Assembly (NCBI GenBank): GCA_030550225.1
Contig: JAUQPV010000015.1
Span: forward strand, 1-21,683
DNA length: 21,683 bases
Source of the DNA: Acidobacteriota bacterium
GTDB lineage: Bacteria > Acidobacteriota > HRBIN11
Direction of reading: 5' to 3'
Shown here: positions 1-8,001 of the stretch, in pieces
How the letters are laid out: every line of letters begins with the position of its first letter
How positions within the stretch are numbered: position 1 is the stretch's first letter
Program-made: the position numbers and the translations under genes
The notes under the pieces: model-generated
Told to the model about the DNA's origin: nothing
The model's database searches: none
The model's input: the letters and a program-made list of their open reading frames with translations, nothing else

Positions 1-193
1 TGGTGGGCGAATCGGTCAGATATGTAGGCCTGGAGCGGTTTTTCTTGGAATCCACACCCGGGTCCGAGCCGCAGCCCACTGGGATGAGCTTTTCCGGCCT
101 TTCATCCACCGATTTTGGAACAGTCACGGCGTCTGAACCGTCACACGTCTTGGAGGGAGAAGCCGAAAGAGGTCCGTCATTCTGGCACATGGT
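1..193. other. Left-edge non-coding stretch, no confident gene
   Basis: I see no convincing gene here. A 69-codon open frame beginning with GTG at position 3 lacks a recognisable domain, and its codon use is unlike the neighbouring genes. A short frame that enters from the left and stops near position 136, or one that stops at 25-27, could be the tail of an upstream plus-strand gene, but too little is visible to tell. The stretch runs into a heptamer array at 194 and then into the ribosome binding site of the epimerase gene. Confidence 0.4.
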
Positions 194-228
194 CCTGAGC
201 CAGGAACTATGAACCATGAGCCGATCGG
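194..228. repeat. Degenerate heptamer array (5 units)
   Basis: Five consecutive 7-bp words occur here: CCTGAGC, CAGGAAC, TATGAAC, CATGAGC, CGATCGG. The last three closely match words in the array at 14983-15017 (TATGAGC, CATGAGT, CGATACA). The array abuts the Shine-Dalgarno sequence of the epimerase gene. No inverted partner is seen, although one could lie to the left of the window or be too degraded to recognise. See the finding on composite inverted arrays. Confidence 0.55.
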
Positions 229-237
229 AGGACGGCG

Positions 238-1188
238 ATGGGCTTTCGGGTCTTCATCACCGGATGTGCGGGCTATCTGGCCCGGGGTTTGATCCAGGCC
301 TGCCGGGAAGACCCCGACGTCGAGTGGGTCGGCGGTAACGACGTCCGGACCCCTCCGGACACGACGGGCTGGCAGTTCTTCCATTTCGACGTGGTCGACC
401 CCGGCCTGGCCGATGTTTTACGAGAGCATCGGGTCGACACCCTGGTCCACCTGGCCTGGGTCTTCAATCCGACCCACGACCCGGCCTTGGAATACCGGGT
501 GGACGTCGAGGGCACCCGCAACGTCCTGACGTGTGTCCTCACGGCCGGTGTGCCCTATCTGATTTACTTAAGCAGTACGACGTCTTACGGGCCCCATCCG
601 GATAATCCCACGGCCGTCGACGAGGACTACCCCCGTCGGGGCCATCCCTCGTATTTGTACTCCAAGCATAAGGCCCTCGTGGACACGATGGTCCTCGAGT
701 TCATGCAGGCGCATCCCGAGGTCGGCGTCTTCATGGTCCGGGCCCCGATCGTCCTGGGGCCGAATACTCGGAACGTCGTGACGGCGATGGCCGACCTGCC
801 CGTCATGGTCGGCATCCGGGGCTACGACCCGCCGCTCCAGTTCCTCCACGAAGAGGACATGCGGCGGCTCTTGCATTGGGCCGTCCTGCGTCGACCTGTC
901 GGCGTCTTCAACGTCGCCGGTCATGGGACCCTGCGGTACTCGGAGATCGTCCGACGTCTGCGCAAACCGGTCGTCTGGCTCCCGGCCTGGCTTCTGTATC
1001 CCCTGGTCGCCCTCGGCTGGAGCCTCCGCTTGCTTCCATTCCCGCCTTCGATCCTGGACTTCATCCGGTACCCCTGGGTCGGTCGGACGGACCGCTTTGC
1101 GGCCCGGTGTGACTTCGAGGTTCGGTACAGCTCGGAGGACGCCCTGATGGCTTATGCGCGGGCCCGCTGGCCCCATCGGTACAGGTAG
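238..1188 (+). CDS. NAD-dependent epimerase/dehydratase (extended SDR family)
   Basis: This 316-residue protein is an extended short-chain dehydrogenase/reductase, a cytosolic family that acts mostly on nucleotide sugars. The N-terminus has the Rossmann dinucleotide loop TGCAGYLA (residues 8-15). An acidic residue after strand beta2 (N34/D35) fits NAD(H) preference. The catalytic pair is the YxxSK motif at Y139 and K143, preceded by LSSTTSYG (111-118), which holds the catalytic Ser/Thr. The length is normal for sugar epimerases. The ATG start is supported by a GGAGGA ribosome binding site at 227-232. It lies 48 bp ahead of the amidohydrolase and is probably co-transcribed with it. The substrate cannot be read from the sequence; UDP-glucose 4-epimerase-like or another nucleotide-sugar or sterol-type SDR are all possible. 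The hydrophobic stretch at about 245-268 is longer than usual for a soluble epimerase. Confidence 0.85.
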   Translation: MGFRVFITGCAGYLARGLIQACREDPDVEWVGGNDVRTPPDTTGWQFFHFDVVDPGLADVLREHRVDTLVHLAWVFNPTHDPALEYRVDVEGTRNVLTCVLTAGVPYLIYLSSTTSYGPHPDNPTAVDEDYPRRGHPSYLYSKHKALVDTMVLEFMQAHPEVGVFMVRAPIVLGPNTRNVVTAMADLPVMVGIRGYDPPLQFLHEEDMRRLLHWAVLRRPVGVFNVAGHGTLRYSEIVRRLRKPVVWLPAWLLYPLVALGWSLRLLPFPPSILDFIRYPWVGRTDRFAARCDFEVRYSSEDALMAYARARWPHRYR

Positions 1189-1236
1189 CAAAACCCTCCG
1201 GCCTATTTACCGACTTGCCCGAAGGGAGGCGGGACG

Positions 1237-3015
1237 ATGCTCCGACGGTGGTGCATCCTCGGATGTTGGCTATTGGGCCTGGGGCTCCTGAGTCACGGGG
1301 CCGCCGGGCCGACGCCCGAAGCTGTTTACGACGTCGTCATCCGGAACGGCCGCATCTATGACGGGAGCGGCCGGCCACCTTTCGTCGGCGACGTCGCCAT
1401 TCGGGGGGACATGATCGCCCGGGTCGGCCGGCTCGGCCGAGCGCGAGGTCGTCTGGAAATCGACGCCACGGGCCTCGCCGTGGCCCCGGGGTTCATCAAC
1501 ATGCTGAGCTGGGCGACCGAGTCGCTGATCGCCGACGGCCGGGCCTTGAGCGACATCCGGCAGGGCGTCACCCTCGAGGTCTTCGGCGAGGGCTGGTCGA
1601 TGGGTCCCCTCAACGACGCCATGAAGGCGGAAATGAAGCGTCAGCAGGGGGACATCCGGTACGACATCGAGTGGACGACCCTGGGAGAGTACCTCGAGTA
1701 CCTGGTCCAGCGGGGCGTCGCCCCCAACGTGGCGTCCTTCGTCGGGGCGACGACCGTGCGGGTCCACGTCCTGGGCTACGAGAACCGGGCGCCGACGCCG
1801 GCCGAGCTCGAACGGATGAAAGACCTCGTCCGGCAGGCGATGGAGGAGGGCGCCCTCGGCGTCGGCTCGGCCCTCATCTATGCGCCGGGCGCCTACGCCC
1901 GGACCGACGAGCTCGTCGAGCTTGCCCGGGTCGCCGCTCGGTACGGCGGGGTGTACATCTCCCACGTCCGGAGCGAGGGCAACCGCCTGTTGGAGGCCAT
2001 CGACGAGGTCATCACCATCGCCCGTCGGGCGGGCATCCGGGCCGAGATCTACCACTTTAAGGCGGCGGGACGGGCCAACTGGCCGAAGCTGGAGGCGGCC
2101 ATCCGCAAAATCGAGGCCGCCCGCGCCGAGGGCCTGGCGATCACGGCTGACATTTACGTCTACACGGCCGGGGCCACGGGCCTCGACGCGGCCATGCCGC
2201 CGTGGGTCCAGGAAGGCGGCCTCCAGGCTTGGATCGAACGCCTGAAGGACCCGCAAATCCGGGAACGGGTCCGCCGAGAGATGACGACACCGTCGGACGA
2301 GTGGGAAAACCTCTACCTGCTGGCCGGTCCCGAAAACATCGTCCTGGCTGGATTCAAAAACGAGGTCCTCCGACCCTTGATCGGCAAGACCCTGGCCGAG
2401 GTCGCCGCCTCACGGGGGAAGTCGCCTGAAGAGACGGCGATGGACCTCGTCGTCGAAGACGGCAGTCGTGTGGAGGCCATCTATTTCCTGATGGACGAGG
2501 ACCAAGTCCGCCGGAAGATCGCCCTCCCATGGGTCGCCTTCGGGTCGGACGCTGAGGCACCCGCACCGGAGGGCGTGTTCTTGAACTGGAAGCCCCACCC
2601 CCGGGCGTACGGCAACTTTGCCCGCTTGCTGGGTCGGTACGTCCGAGACGAGAAGGTCATCCCCTTGCAGGAAGCCATCCGGCGGTTGACGTCCTTCCCG
2701 GCCCGGAATCTGCGGATTTCCCGACGGGGCCTCCTGAAGGCCGGCTACTATGCCGATGTCGTCGTCTTCGACCCGGCCCGCATCCAGGACCATGCCACCT
2801 ATGAGGACCCCCATCGGCTGGCGACGGGCGTCCTCCACGTGTTCGTCAACGGTGTCCCGGTCCTCCGGGACGGGGAACCGACGGGCGCGACGCCAGGTCG
2901 GGTCGTCCGAGGCCCCGGCTGGCGCGGGGCCGGTCTCCGACCGACCCGGCATGGACGCGGCCTATCGCACGTAGGGACGCCTCAGCGGTTCGCCCCGACC
3001 GGGTCCGAGGCCTGA
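1237..3015 (+). CDS. Exported D-aminoacylase-like amidohydrolase lacking the HxH motif
   Basis: This 592-residue member of the amidohydrolase superfamily is closest to N-acyl-D-amino-acid deacylases. An N-terminal signal peptide (two Arg, then a hydrophobic run at residues 6-18, likely cut near AAG at 22-24) predicts export. The beta-sandwich start (VIRNGRIYDGSG) and end (ADVVVFDP, then PGRVVRGPG) are typical. Retained metal-site residues are H243 (ISHVRSE), H273 (YHFKAAG) and D438 (FGSD). The canonical GFIDxHxH is GFINMLSW (85-92), so both first-shell histidines are missing, and the bridging Cys of the NCG motif is also absent (GEGW, 117-120). The family normally ends near residue 563; about 30 further residues run into the convergent gene, which it overlaps by 34 bp. 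A GGGAGG site at 1224-1229 supports the start. The substrate is unknown. Confidence 0.82.
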   Translation: MLRRWCILGCWLLGLGLLSHGAAGPTPEAVYDVVIRNGRIYDGSGRPPFVGDVAIRGDMIARVGRLGRARGRLEIDATGLAVAPGFINMLSWATESLIADGRALSDIRQGVTLEVFGEGWSMGPLNDAMKAEMKRQQGDIRYDIEWTTLGEYLEYLVQRGVAPNVASFVGATTVRVHVLGYENRAPTPAELERMKDLVRQAMEEGALGVGSALIYAPGAYARTDELVELARVAARYGGVYISHVRSEGNRLLEAIDEVITIARRAGIRAEIYHFKAAGRANWPKLEAAIRKIEAARAEGLAITADIYVYTAGATGLDAAMPPWVQEGGLQAWIERLKDPQIRERVRREMTTPSDEWENLYLLAGPENIVLAGFKNEVLRPLIGKTLAEVAASRGKSPEETAMDLVVEDGSRVEAIYFLMDEDQVRRKIALPWVAFGSDAEAPAPEGVFLNWKPHPRAYGNFARLLGRYVRDEKVIPLQEAIRRLTSFPARNLRISRRGLLKAGYYADVVVFDPARIQDHATYEDPHRLATGVLHVFVNGVPVLRDGEPTGATPGRVVRGPGWRGAGLRPTRHGRGLSHVGTPQRFAPTGSEA

Positions 3016-5414
3016 AGGACCAGGTGGACGTCCCGGCACGTCAGGGCCGTCCGATCCCAGGCTCGCAGACGGAGGCAACCCCAGGCGGTGTCCCCCGCCC
3101 GATAGAGGGAATCCAGTCGGAAGGGCCCGTAGCGTCGGGCCTGTTCGTTGGCCTGGACGGTGGGCAGGGGGCGATCGCCCCAGACCAGGTCGTATCGAAG
3201 AGGCCGACCCGGCGTGCGGCAAGCCAGGTGAGCCGCCATCGCAGGCGGATCGGAAACCGGCGGCCGGCGGCGCACCCGGACAGCGAAATCCCACTGCGGC
3301 CGGGGCGGACAGGCGATCAACCAGACCCCTGTCTGGAGAGATCGGGTGATACAGCGGTCTCGTGGGACGCCGACCTCGACGAACCCATCGCCGAGGGGCA
3401 AGAAGCGGTATAGGGCTGGGACGATGCGGGGCTGAGCCGACGCCAGGAGGCTGAAGGCCAAGCCGGCGGCCCACCAAAGGGGCCGAACGACCGGGCTTCC
3501 AGGGGCTGGCTGATCCCCGCCGTTCACCCCCGGTGGATTCGACCGAACCCATCGAACTAAGATGAAAAGCCCGACCGTAGCCAGACCCAAGCCCCATACG
3601 TAGTTCGGAAGCCAGAAGCCAGCAACGCCCTTCGTATACGAGGGCAAGAAGTCCGGGAGATACACCCGTAGATTGCTCATATGCTCGAAGACCAAGCCCG
3701 CCCGGACGGGCGTGTCCCGATTCGTGGACTGGTAAATCGACGGTGGAATCGAGGCCATCCGCCAGGGGAGCAGGACGCTCCATATACCGGCGATCACGAG
3801 GCCGTTCCGGCCCCACCGCCCCAGACGGTCCCAGGCGACCGGCAGGCCCAGGGCCAGGGTCCACACGACGGGCGTGATAGGACGGGCCGGCGGCGAGAAG
3901 CCGCCCCGGATGGTCGAAAGGGCGTAGAAGCCTACATGGGCGGCCATCAGGAAGGCCGCCGCTCGGAGAGCGTTCCCACCTCGCAGGCACCCATAAGCCA
4001 GTCCCAAAAGGCCCCCGGCGTAGACGGGACTCAGGGGCAGGAGACCGTCCCGTTGGTCCAGGAAGTAGTCCAGAAGGGTCGACCCGCGGGTCCGCCACAA
4101 GGACGTATCCTGCAAGAGCCACCGGACATTTGCCCACGTCTCTTCCCGGCGGCTCCCGCCCACGTAAGCGGCCAAAGGATTCACCTGGCCATACAAGTCC
4201 ACGATCCATACCTCATACAGACCCAGGCTCGCAACGACGGGGATCAAGAAAGCCCCCATGGGGCGCCGAAGTTCGGGCCGTCTCATGCGCCATACGCTCA
4301 GGAGGCCCCAGGCGAGCAGGACGGCCACGTACTTCAAGCCCAACCAAACCAGGAGGCCGACCATCCCGCCGGCCAGGAGGAGCCGGGTCGGACGATAAGG
4401 CCCGGCCCACCACCCTCGGAAGGCCCAGACCATGAGGCCGAAGGCCGCCATCTCGGGATACAGGTGGTAGGCCAAGAAGAAACAGGGTCCAGAGAGGCCC
4501 ACGACGGCTGTCCCGGCCAAAGCCCGTCCCGGCGAGTGCCCCATCTGTCGAAGCAAGGCCCACAGGCCGGCCATCGCCCACGCCGCGACTAAGGCCATCG
4601 CCCCCCGGGCGACAGCTTCCACGGGAAGGCCCGTCTTCATCGCGAACGCATAGAACGGCGCCAACCAGACGCTCAAGCCCGGTGCATGGATGGAATACCA
4701 CGTGTCGGGCGCCCGCCCCGGCCAAGCGTGAATCGCCAGGGGCCCGGCCGAGGGCCTCAAGAACCGCCGGTAGGTCCGCCCCAAGTAGTTGTTGTAAACG
4801 TTGACGTCCCCGTCCTCGACGATGGACTGCGTGACGACCAAGTAGTGCGGCTCGTCGCCCGTGAGGCCCAGCGTCGGAAATAAGACCTCAAAGGCCATCA
4901 GGCCGTAAAGGCCCAGGAATCCCAGACCCACGTGCCACGGGCGTAGACGCTCCGTCCAGGGAGCCAGTCGACGGACGACAGCCGGTCCCCACGCCAGGAC
5001 GACATAGAGACCGGCGGCTGTCCCCAAGGCCCAGGTATGCCGCGCCCGCAGGTCATCGAGCGTCCATGCGTCCAGGGTCGTTCCTAACGGGATCAAGAGA
5101 AGGAGCCAGGGGAGCCGGTCCGTCCAGCCCTGGGCCGGTACCTGCCGCCATCGGACGGACCGGCCTTCCAACCGATGGAGGCGCAGGTATTCGATGGCCC
5201 AAAGAAAGCCGAGGCTCCCAAGGGCACCCCACAGGAGACACCCAACCGATTCGGGCCATAGCATTCGACCGACGGCTACCCCCGGGAGGCCCATCCACAG
5301 GCACCCCAGAGCCCAGGAAAGACCCAACCATCCACCCCTTTCCACCGTCCACCCCCGCTGGTGGCCCATGACCGGTAGGGTCGGCGGCCGTAAGGCCCAA
5401 ACGTTGGCCTGCAC
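2982..5414 (-). CDS. Large polytopic membrane protein, GT-C-like glycosyltransferase
   Basis: This 810-residue protein has many hydrophobic segments (for example 28-47, 57-74, 101-111, 129-146, 162-180 and several after 268). After the first segments it has an acidic loop LTGDEPHYL (184-192) and then SIHAPGLSVW (241-250) and HLYPEM (317-322). These resemble the DExxY and H-x-PG loop motifs of GT-C glycosyltransferases of the ArnT/PMT type, which use polyprenyl-phosphate sugars at the outer face of the membrane. The C-terminal ~160 residues are soluble, rich in Arg and Cys, and probably periplasmic. The start is uncertain: I chose GTG at 5412-5414 with a weak GGGGG upstream; ATG at 5367-5369 would remove 15 residues but has no Shine-Dalgarno. 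It follows the regulator gene by 58 bp and converges on the amidohydrolase, overlapping it by 34 bp. Donor and acceptor are unknown. Confidence 0.7.
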   Translation of the reverse strand: MQANVWALRPPTLPVMGHQRGWTVERGGWLGLSWALGCLWMGLPGVAVGRMLWPESVGCLLWGALGSLGFLWAIEYLRLHRLEGRSVRWRQVPAQGWTDRLPWLLLLIPLGTTLDAWTLDDLRARHTWALGTAAGLYVVLAWGPAVVRRLAPWTERLRPWHVGLGFLGLYGLMAFEVLFPTLGLTGDEPHYLVVTQSIVEDGDVNVYNNYLGRTYRRFLRPSAGPLAIHAWPGRAPDTWYSIHAPGLSVWLAPFYAFAMKTGLPVEAVARGAMALVAAWAMAGLWALLRQMGHSPGRALAGTAVVGLSGPCFFLAYHLYPEMAAFGLMVWAFRGWWAGPYRPTRLLLAGGMVGLLVWLGLKYVAVLLAWGLLSVWRMRRPELRRPMGAFLIPVVASLGLYEVWIVDLYGQVNPLAAYVGGSRREETWANVRWLLQDTSLWRTRGSTLLDYFLDQRDGLLPLSPVYAGGLLGLAYGCLRGGNALRAAAFLMAAHVGFYALSTIRGGFSPPARPITPVVWTLALGLPVAWDRLGRWGRNGLVIAGIWSVLLPWRMASIPPSIYQSTNRDTPVRAGLVFEHMSNLRVYLPDFLPSYTKGVAGFWLPNYVWGLGLATVGLFILVRWVRSNPPGVNGGDQPAPGSPVVRPLWWAAGLAFSLLASAQPRIVPALYRFLPLGDGFVEVGVPRDRCITRSLQTGVWLIACPPRPQWDFAVRVRRRPPVSDPPAMAAHLACRTPGRPLRYDLVWGDRPLPTVQANEQARRYGPFRLDSLYRAGDTAWGCLRLRAWDRTALTCRDVHLVLQASDPVGANR

Positions 5415-5472
5415 CGCTACAGGCCCCCGACCGGACTTAACACCCCGGTCTCGCCGCTCCTCTTTTTACCCC

Positions 5473-5967
5473 TCAGCCGGATCGATCCTGTAAGACGATG
5501 AGAAAGGACTCCTCGGCGATGCTCAACTGACGCCGATATCGGGCCAGCAATCGGATGAGGTCCTCGACAGCCGACTTCTCGTGGGCCGGTACAGTCCCAG
5601 CCTCCAACATGTCCCGTAGACTCAGCTCGAGGTCATGGGCCCGACCCCGAGCCGGGATGACGACAAGATATTGGCCTGTCGATACGGGAAACAGACGAAT
5701 GCCCGCCACTCGAGTCAGGGTCTCGAGGTAGGGGACCAAAATCAGATGCTGGCCCGGTAGTATCTCCCGAGTGCGCACTTGATGGGGGTCCTCTTCGCAC
5801 CACTGTCGCTCGACCAAGTCGACGATCGCCCGGGATAGGTCCGCGTGAATGGTCCGGAGTTTGTCGATGACCTCCAGGGGAAGCGTCACCGTGACGGCCC
5901 GAGCCGGGCGTCCAAACTTCGGGGGACGTCCCCGCTTGCGTCGCGGGCGTAAATCTGACAAAGTCAT
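5473..5967 (-). CDS. Small AT-hook / ribbon-helix-helix DNA-binding protein
   Basis: The protein has 164 residues. Its basic N-terminus contains an AT-hook-like core, KRGRPPK (11-17), which binds the minor groove of AT-rich DNA in other proteins. Residues 24-55 (AVTVTLPLEVIDKL followed by two short helices) read as a ribbon-helix-helix DNA-binding fold. Residues 65-164 form an unrecognised alpha/beta region that could be a dimerisation or ligand-sensing part. The ATG start is well supported by GGGGAGGG just upstream. That site sits inside a small inverted repeat (5972-5987), so translation could be self-limited. The gene is divergent from the methyltransferase, with both promoters in the shared 169-bp gap, the usual arrangement for a local regulator. 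Its role as a transcription factor is inferred. Confidence 0.7.
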   Translation of the reverse strand: MTLSDLRPRRKRGRPPKFGRPARAVTVTLPLEVIDKLRTIHADLSRAIVDLVERQWCEEDPHQVRTREILPGQHLILVPYLETLTRVAGIRLFPVSTGQYLVVIPARGRAHDLELSLRDMLEAGTVPAHEKSAVEDLIRLLARYRRQLSIAEESFLIVLQDRSG

Positions 5968-5971
5968 TCCA

Positions 5972-5987
5972 ACCCTCCCCTGAGGGT
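5972..5987 (-). promoter_or_regulatory. Inverted repeat overlapping the regulator's ribosome binding site
   Basis: Perfect 6-bp arms, ACCCTC and GAGGGT, surround CCCT. On the minus-strand transcript this hairpin would contain the GGGGAGGG Shine-Dalgarno of the AT-hook/RHH gene. It could be a translational switch or an operator for the dimeric protein. A second imperfect palindrome, CGGAT-AGACG-ATCCG, lies at 6006-6020. Function is inferred only. Confidence 0.35.
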
Positions 5988-6030
5988 AGGCTCCCGTAGG
6001 ACCATCGGATAGACGATCCGGTTTAGCCCT

Positions 6031-6059
6031 ATTTTCCTACGAATAATTGCTGAAGTCAA
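6031..6059 (-). promoter_or_regulatory. Candidate promoter for the AT-hook/RHH gene
   Basis: On the minus strand TTGACT (complement of 6054-6059) is followed after 17 bp by GAAAAT (complement of 6031-6036). The -35 box matches 5 of 6 consensus positions. The -10 box is weaker (4 of 6, lacking the first T). The local DNA is AT-rich, unlike the coding regions. The leader to the ATG at 5967 would be about 55-60 nt. Confidence 0.4.
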
Positions 6060-6072
6060 GACCCTAAGTCCC

Positions 6073-6102
6073 TTGACATACCGTCTAAAAGCCGTCTATA
6101 AT
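6073..6102 (+). promoter_or_regulatory. Consensus sigma-70 promoter with CCGTCTA direct repeats
   Basis: A perfect -35 TTGACA (6073-6078) and a perfect -10 TATAAT (6097-6102) are separated by 18 bp. Transcription should begin near 6109, giving a leader of about 28 nt to the methyltransferase ATG at 6137. The 7-bp word CCGTCTA occurs twice between and into the boxes (6081-6087 and 6092-6098). The spacing is 11 bp, about one helical turn, as expected for an operator bound by a dimer or cooperative regulator. The divergent AT-hook/RHH protein is the obvious candidate. Confidence 0.8.
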
Positions 6103-6136
6103 TTCATCTCGCAAAATAGCCACATACGGGATTTTA

Positions 6137-7126
6137 ATGAAGAATAGGCTCGCCCAAAAGCGAGTATCGGGAGGCGTCGAGGTCCGCCGCGAACTCTTGG
6201 GTCCGGAGGAGGCGCGGTCGTGCCCGGCCTGTGGGGCCGTCGGCACGCTGGTCCCCTTCCGGGGCGGCGACCTCCGGGGAGCGGACCTCCGGCCGGACGA
6301 CGTCCGGATCACGGACGCTCAGTACGGACGATGTTGGCCCCTGAGCCGCTGTCGTCGGTGTGGGATGGTGACGGCCCATCCGATGCCTCCGGCGGAACTC
6401 CTGAGTCGGTTATACGAAGCCGTCGAGGACCCGACCTATGCGGCCGAGGCCCCCTTCCGACGGCGGAACTTTGAACGGATTTTGCGATTTCTGACGGACC
6501 GGCTGGGCCTGCGGCCCGGGCGTTTGCTGGACGTCGGAGCGGCCCTGGGCGTCCTGGTCGAAGCGGCCCGGGGGGCCGGCTGGGATGCTTACGGCATCGA
6601 GCCGAGCCGGGCGATGGCCGAGGCGGCCCGGCGGCGGGGGATCCCCGTGGAGACGGCTCGGCTGGAGACGTGGGACGGGCCGGTCCATGCCTTTGACGTC
6701 ATCACGCTGTTAGACGTGATCGAGCACGTCGCCGAGCCGGACTGGTTTTTAGCCAAGGCCCTTCGGCATCTCCGGCCGGGGGGTATCGTCTGCATCGTGA
6801 CGCCGGACGTGACGAGCGTGGCGGCCCGGCTCCTGGGTCGTCGCTGGTGGCACTACCGGCCGGGGCACGTACAGTTCTTTTCACCCCGTTCCTTAAACGC
6901 CCTGATCGAGCGCTTGGGCGGGCGGGTCGTGGCGCGACGTCGCTACTGCTGGTTCTTCAGCCTGGACTTCTTGCTGAGCCGTTTCCACGGGGGCCGGCCT
7001 GTATCGTGGCTCCCAGAGAGGTGTCGTCGATGGGTCCTTCCGGTCAACCTTCGAGACTCTTTGGAGGTATACGCCCGCTGGGGTCACCCCGAGGCGAGCG
7101 TTGGACCCGGTGGGGCATCTACCTGA
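6137..7126 (+). CDS. Class I SAM-dependent methyltransferase with N-terminal zinc-ribbon-like knuckles
   Basis: This cytosolic protein of 329 residues has two CxxC knuckles, C29/C32 (CPAC) and C72/C75 (CRRC), which look like a split zinc ribbon. The Rossmann methyltransferase core follows: motif I LLDVGAALGVL (130-140), the acidic ribose-binding residue E155 (GIEP), and motif IV DVITLLDVIEHV (187-198), then PGG (213-216) and a post-motif loop. It resembles Methyltransf_23-type enzymes found in glycan, quinone and natural-product pathways; the target is not readable. The ATG start at 6137 is chosen because it lies 28 nt after the predicted transcription start, although its ribosome binding site (CGGGA) is weak. 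The gene overlaps the prenyltransferase by about 97 bp, which suggests coupled translation. Confidence 0.85.
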   Translation: MKNRLAQKRVSGGVEVRRELLGPEEARSCPACGAVGTLVPFRGGDLRGADLRPDDVRITDAQYGRCWPLSRCRRCGMVTAHPMPPAELLSRLYEAVEDPTYAAEAPFRRRNFERILRFLTDRLGLRPGRLLDVGAALGVLVEAARGAGWDAYGIEPSRAMAEAARRRGIPVETARLETWDGPVHAFDVITLLDVIEHVAEPDWFLAKALRHLRPGGIVCIVTPDVTSVAARLLGRRWWHYRPGHVQFFSPRSLNALIERLGGRVVARRRYCWFFSLDFLLSRFHGGRPVSWLPERCRRWVLPVNLRDSLEVYARWGHPEASVGPGGAST

Positions 7127-7998
7127 AGGCCCTGCGTCTGGACCGGTGGCCTCGGAGTCTGGCCGTCCTACCAGGTTGGGTCTTGGCCCTGGTGTGGCAC
7201 CGTCGGCCCTGGGAGGGGGCGGCCCTGGGGGCCCTGGTCGGGGCTTACCTGGCGACCCTGGGCGTGTCCATCTTCAACTACGTCCTCAATGAGGTCACGG
7301 ATGCCCCGTATGACGCTCACCATCCGGTCAAGCGGGACCGTCCGGTCGTCCAGGGCCGGGTTTCGGTCGGAGGCCTGATGGGAATGGGCTTGGTGGCCCT
7401 CGGGGCTGGATTCCTGGTCGGCCATTGGCTGAGCCCCTATGCTTGGCTTCCCCTCCTGTTTCTGGCCATCGCCGGCTTCCTGTACAACGTACCCCCGCGG
7501 GCGAAGGACGTGCCGTATCTGGATGCCCTGATGGAGGCCGTCAACCAACCTATCCGCTTTCTCATCGGGTGGTTCAGCGTCGTGACCTGGGAACGGGACT
7601 GGCCATCGCCGTGGGTCCTGGCGGCCGTGTGGGCCTTCAGCGCCTTTCTCATGTACACGAAGCGGCTGGCTGAGAAGCTGAGCCTGCCCGATGTGCAGGC
7701 CGTCCTCTATCGACGCTCCCTGGGGGCCTACTCCAAGGGGCGCCTGGTTGCCTGCATCGTCGGGTCCGGGATCGCCACGTTGGTCGCCTTGGCCGGGGCG
7801 GCCCTGCATCTGGGACGGCCCCGGCTGTGGCTTCTCCTCCCGGGGGTGGCGGTGTATGCCCTGTGGATTTACAAGCAGGCCACGCGGCATCCTCACTACA
7901 GCGACGAGCCCGAGGCTTTGTTCCGACGCCCCGTCTTTCTGGTCCTCACGGGCCTCCTAACCGTCGGGGCCCTATGGGCACTCCAGCAAGGTCCATAG
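7030..7998 (+). CDS. UbiA-superfamily prenyltransferase, DPPR-synthase-like
   Basis: This is a polytopic inner-membrane protein of 322 residues. The first Asp-rich motif is NEVTDAPYD (87-95), with E88 in place of the usual D, followed by HHPVKRDRPVVQG (97-109). This resembles the NDxxDxExDxxHPxKxxRPIAxG signature of decaprenyl-phosphate 5-phosphoribosyltransferases. A second conserved cytosolic loop is LYNVPPRAKDVPYLDAL (151-167), and FSAFLMYTKRLAEKL (203-217) also fits that subfamily. It probably transfers a group between a polyprenyl phosphate and a phosphorylated sugar, but other UbiA substrates remain possible. I chose ATG 7030 because AGAGAGGTG precedes it; in-frame GTG 7021 is an alternative. 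An open frame reaches back to 6847, but that part is the methyltransferase read in another frame. The gene overlaps the methyltransferase and converges on the MoxR gene across a terminator. Confidence 0.82.
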   Translation: MGPSGQPSRLFGGIRPLGSPRGERWTRWGIYLKALRLDRWPRSLAVLPGWVLALVWHRRPWEGAALGALVGAYLATLGVSIFNYVLNEVTDAPYDAHHPVKRDRPVVQGRVSVGGLMGMGLVALGAGFLVGHWLSPYAWLPLLFLAIAGFLYNVPPRAKDVPYLDALMEAVNQPIRFLIGWFSVVTWERDWPSPWVLAAVWAFSAFLMYTKRLAEKLSLPDVQAVLYRRSLGAYSKGRLVACIVGSGIATLVALAGAALHLGRPRLWLLLPGVAVYALWIYKQATRHPHYSDEPEALFRRPVFLVLTGLLTVGALWALQQGP

Positions 7999-8001
7999 AT
8001 A

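Noticed and set aside
3..212. 69-codon frame at the left edge
   Set aside because: It has no domain, an unlike codon pattern and no ribosome binding site visible inside the window.
1270..2256. 328-codon minus-strand frame opposite the amidohydrolase
   Set aside because: It is an antisense shadow with Asp/Gly/Arg-biased composition and no start context.
2962..4209. 415-codon minus-strand frame inside the GT-C gene
   Set aside because: It is rich in Arg, Gly and Pro with no domain, and overlaps a membrane protein with clear motifs in another frame.
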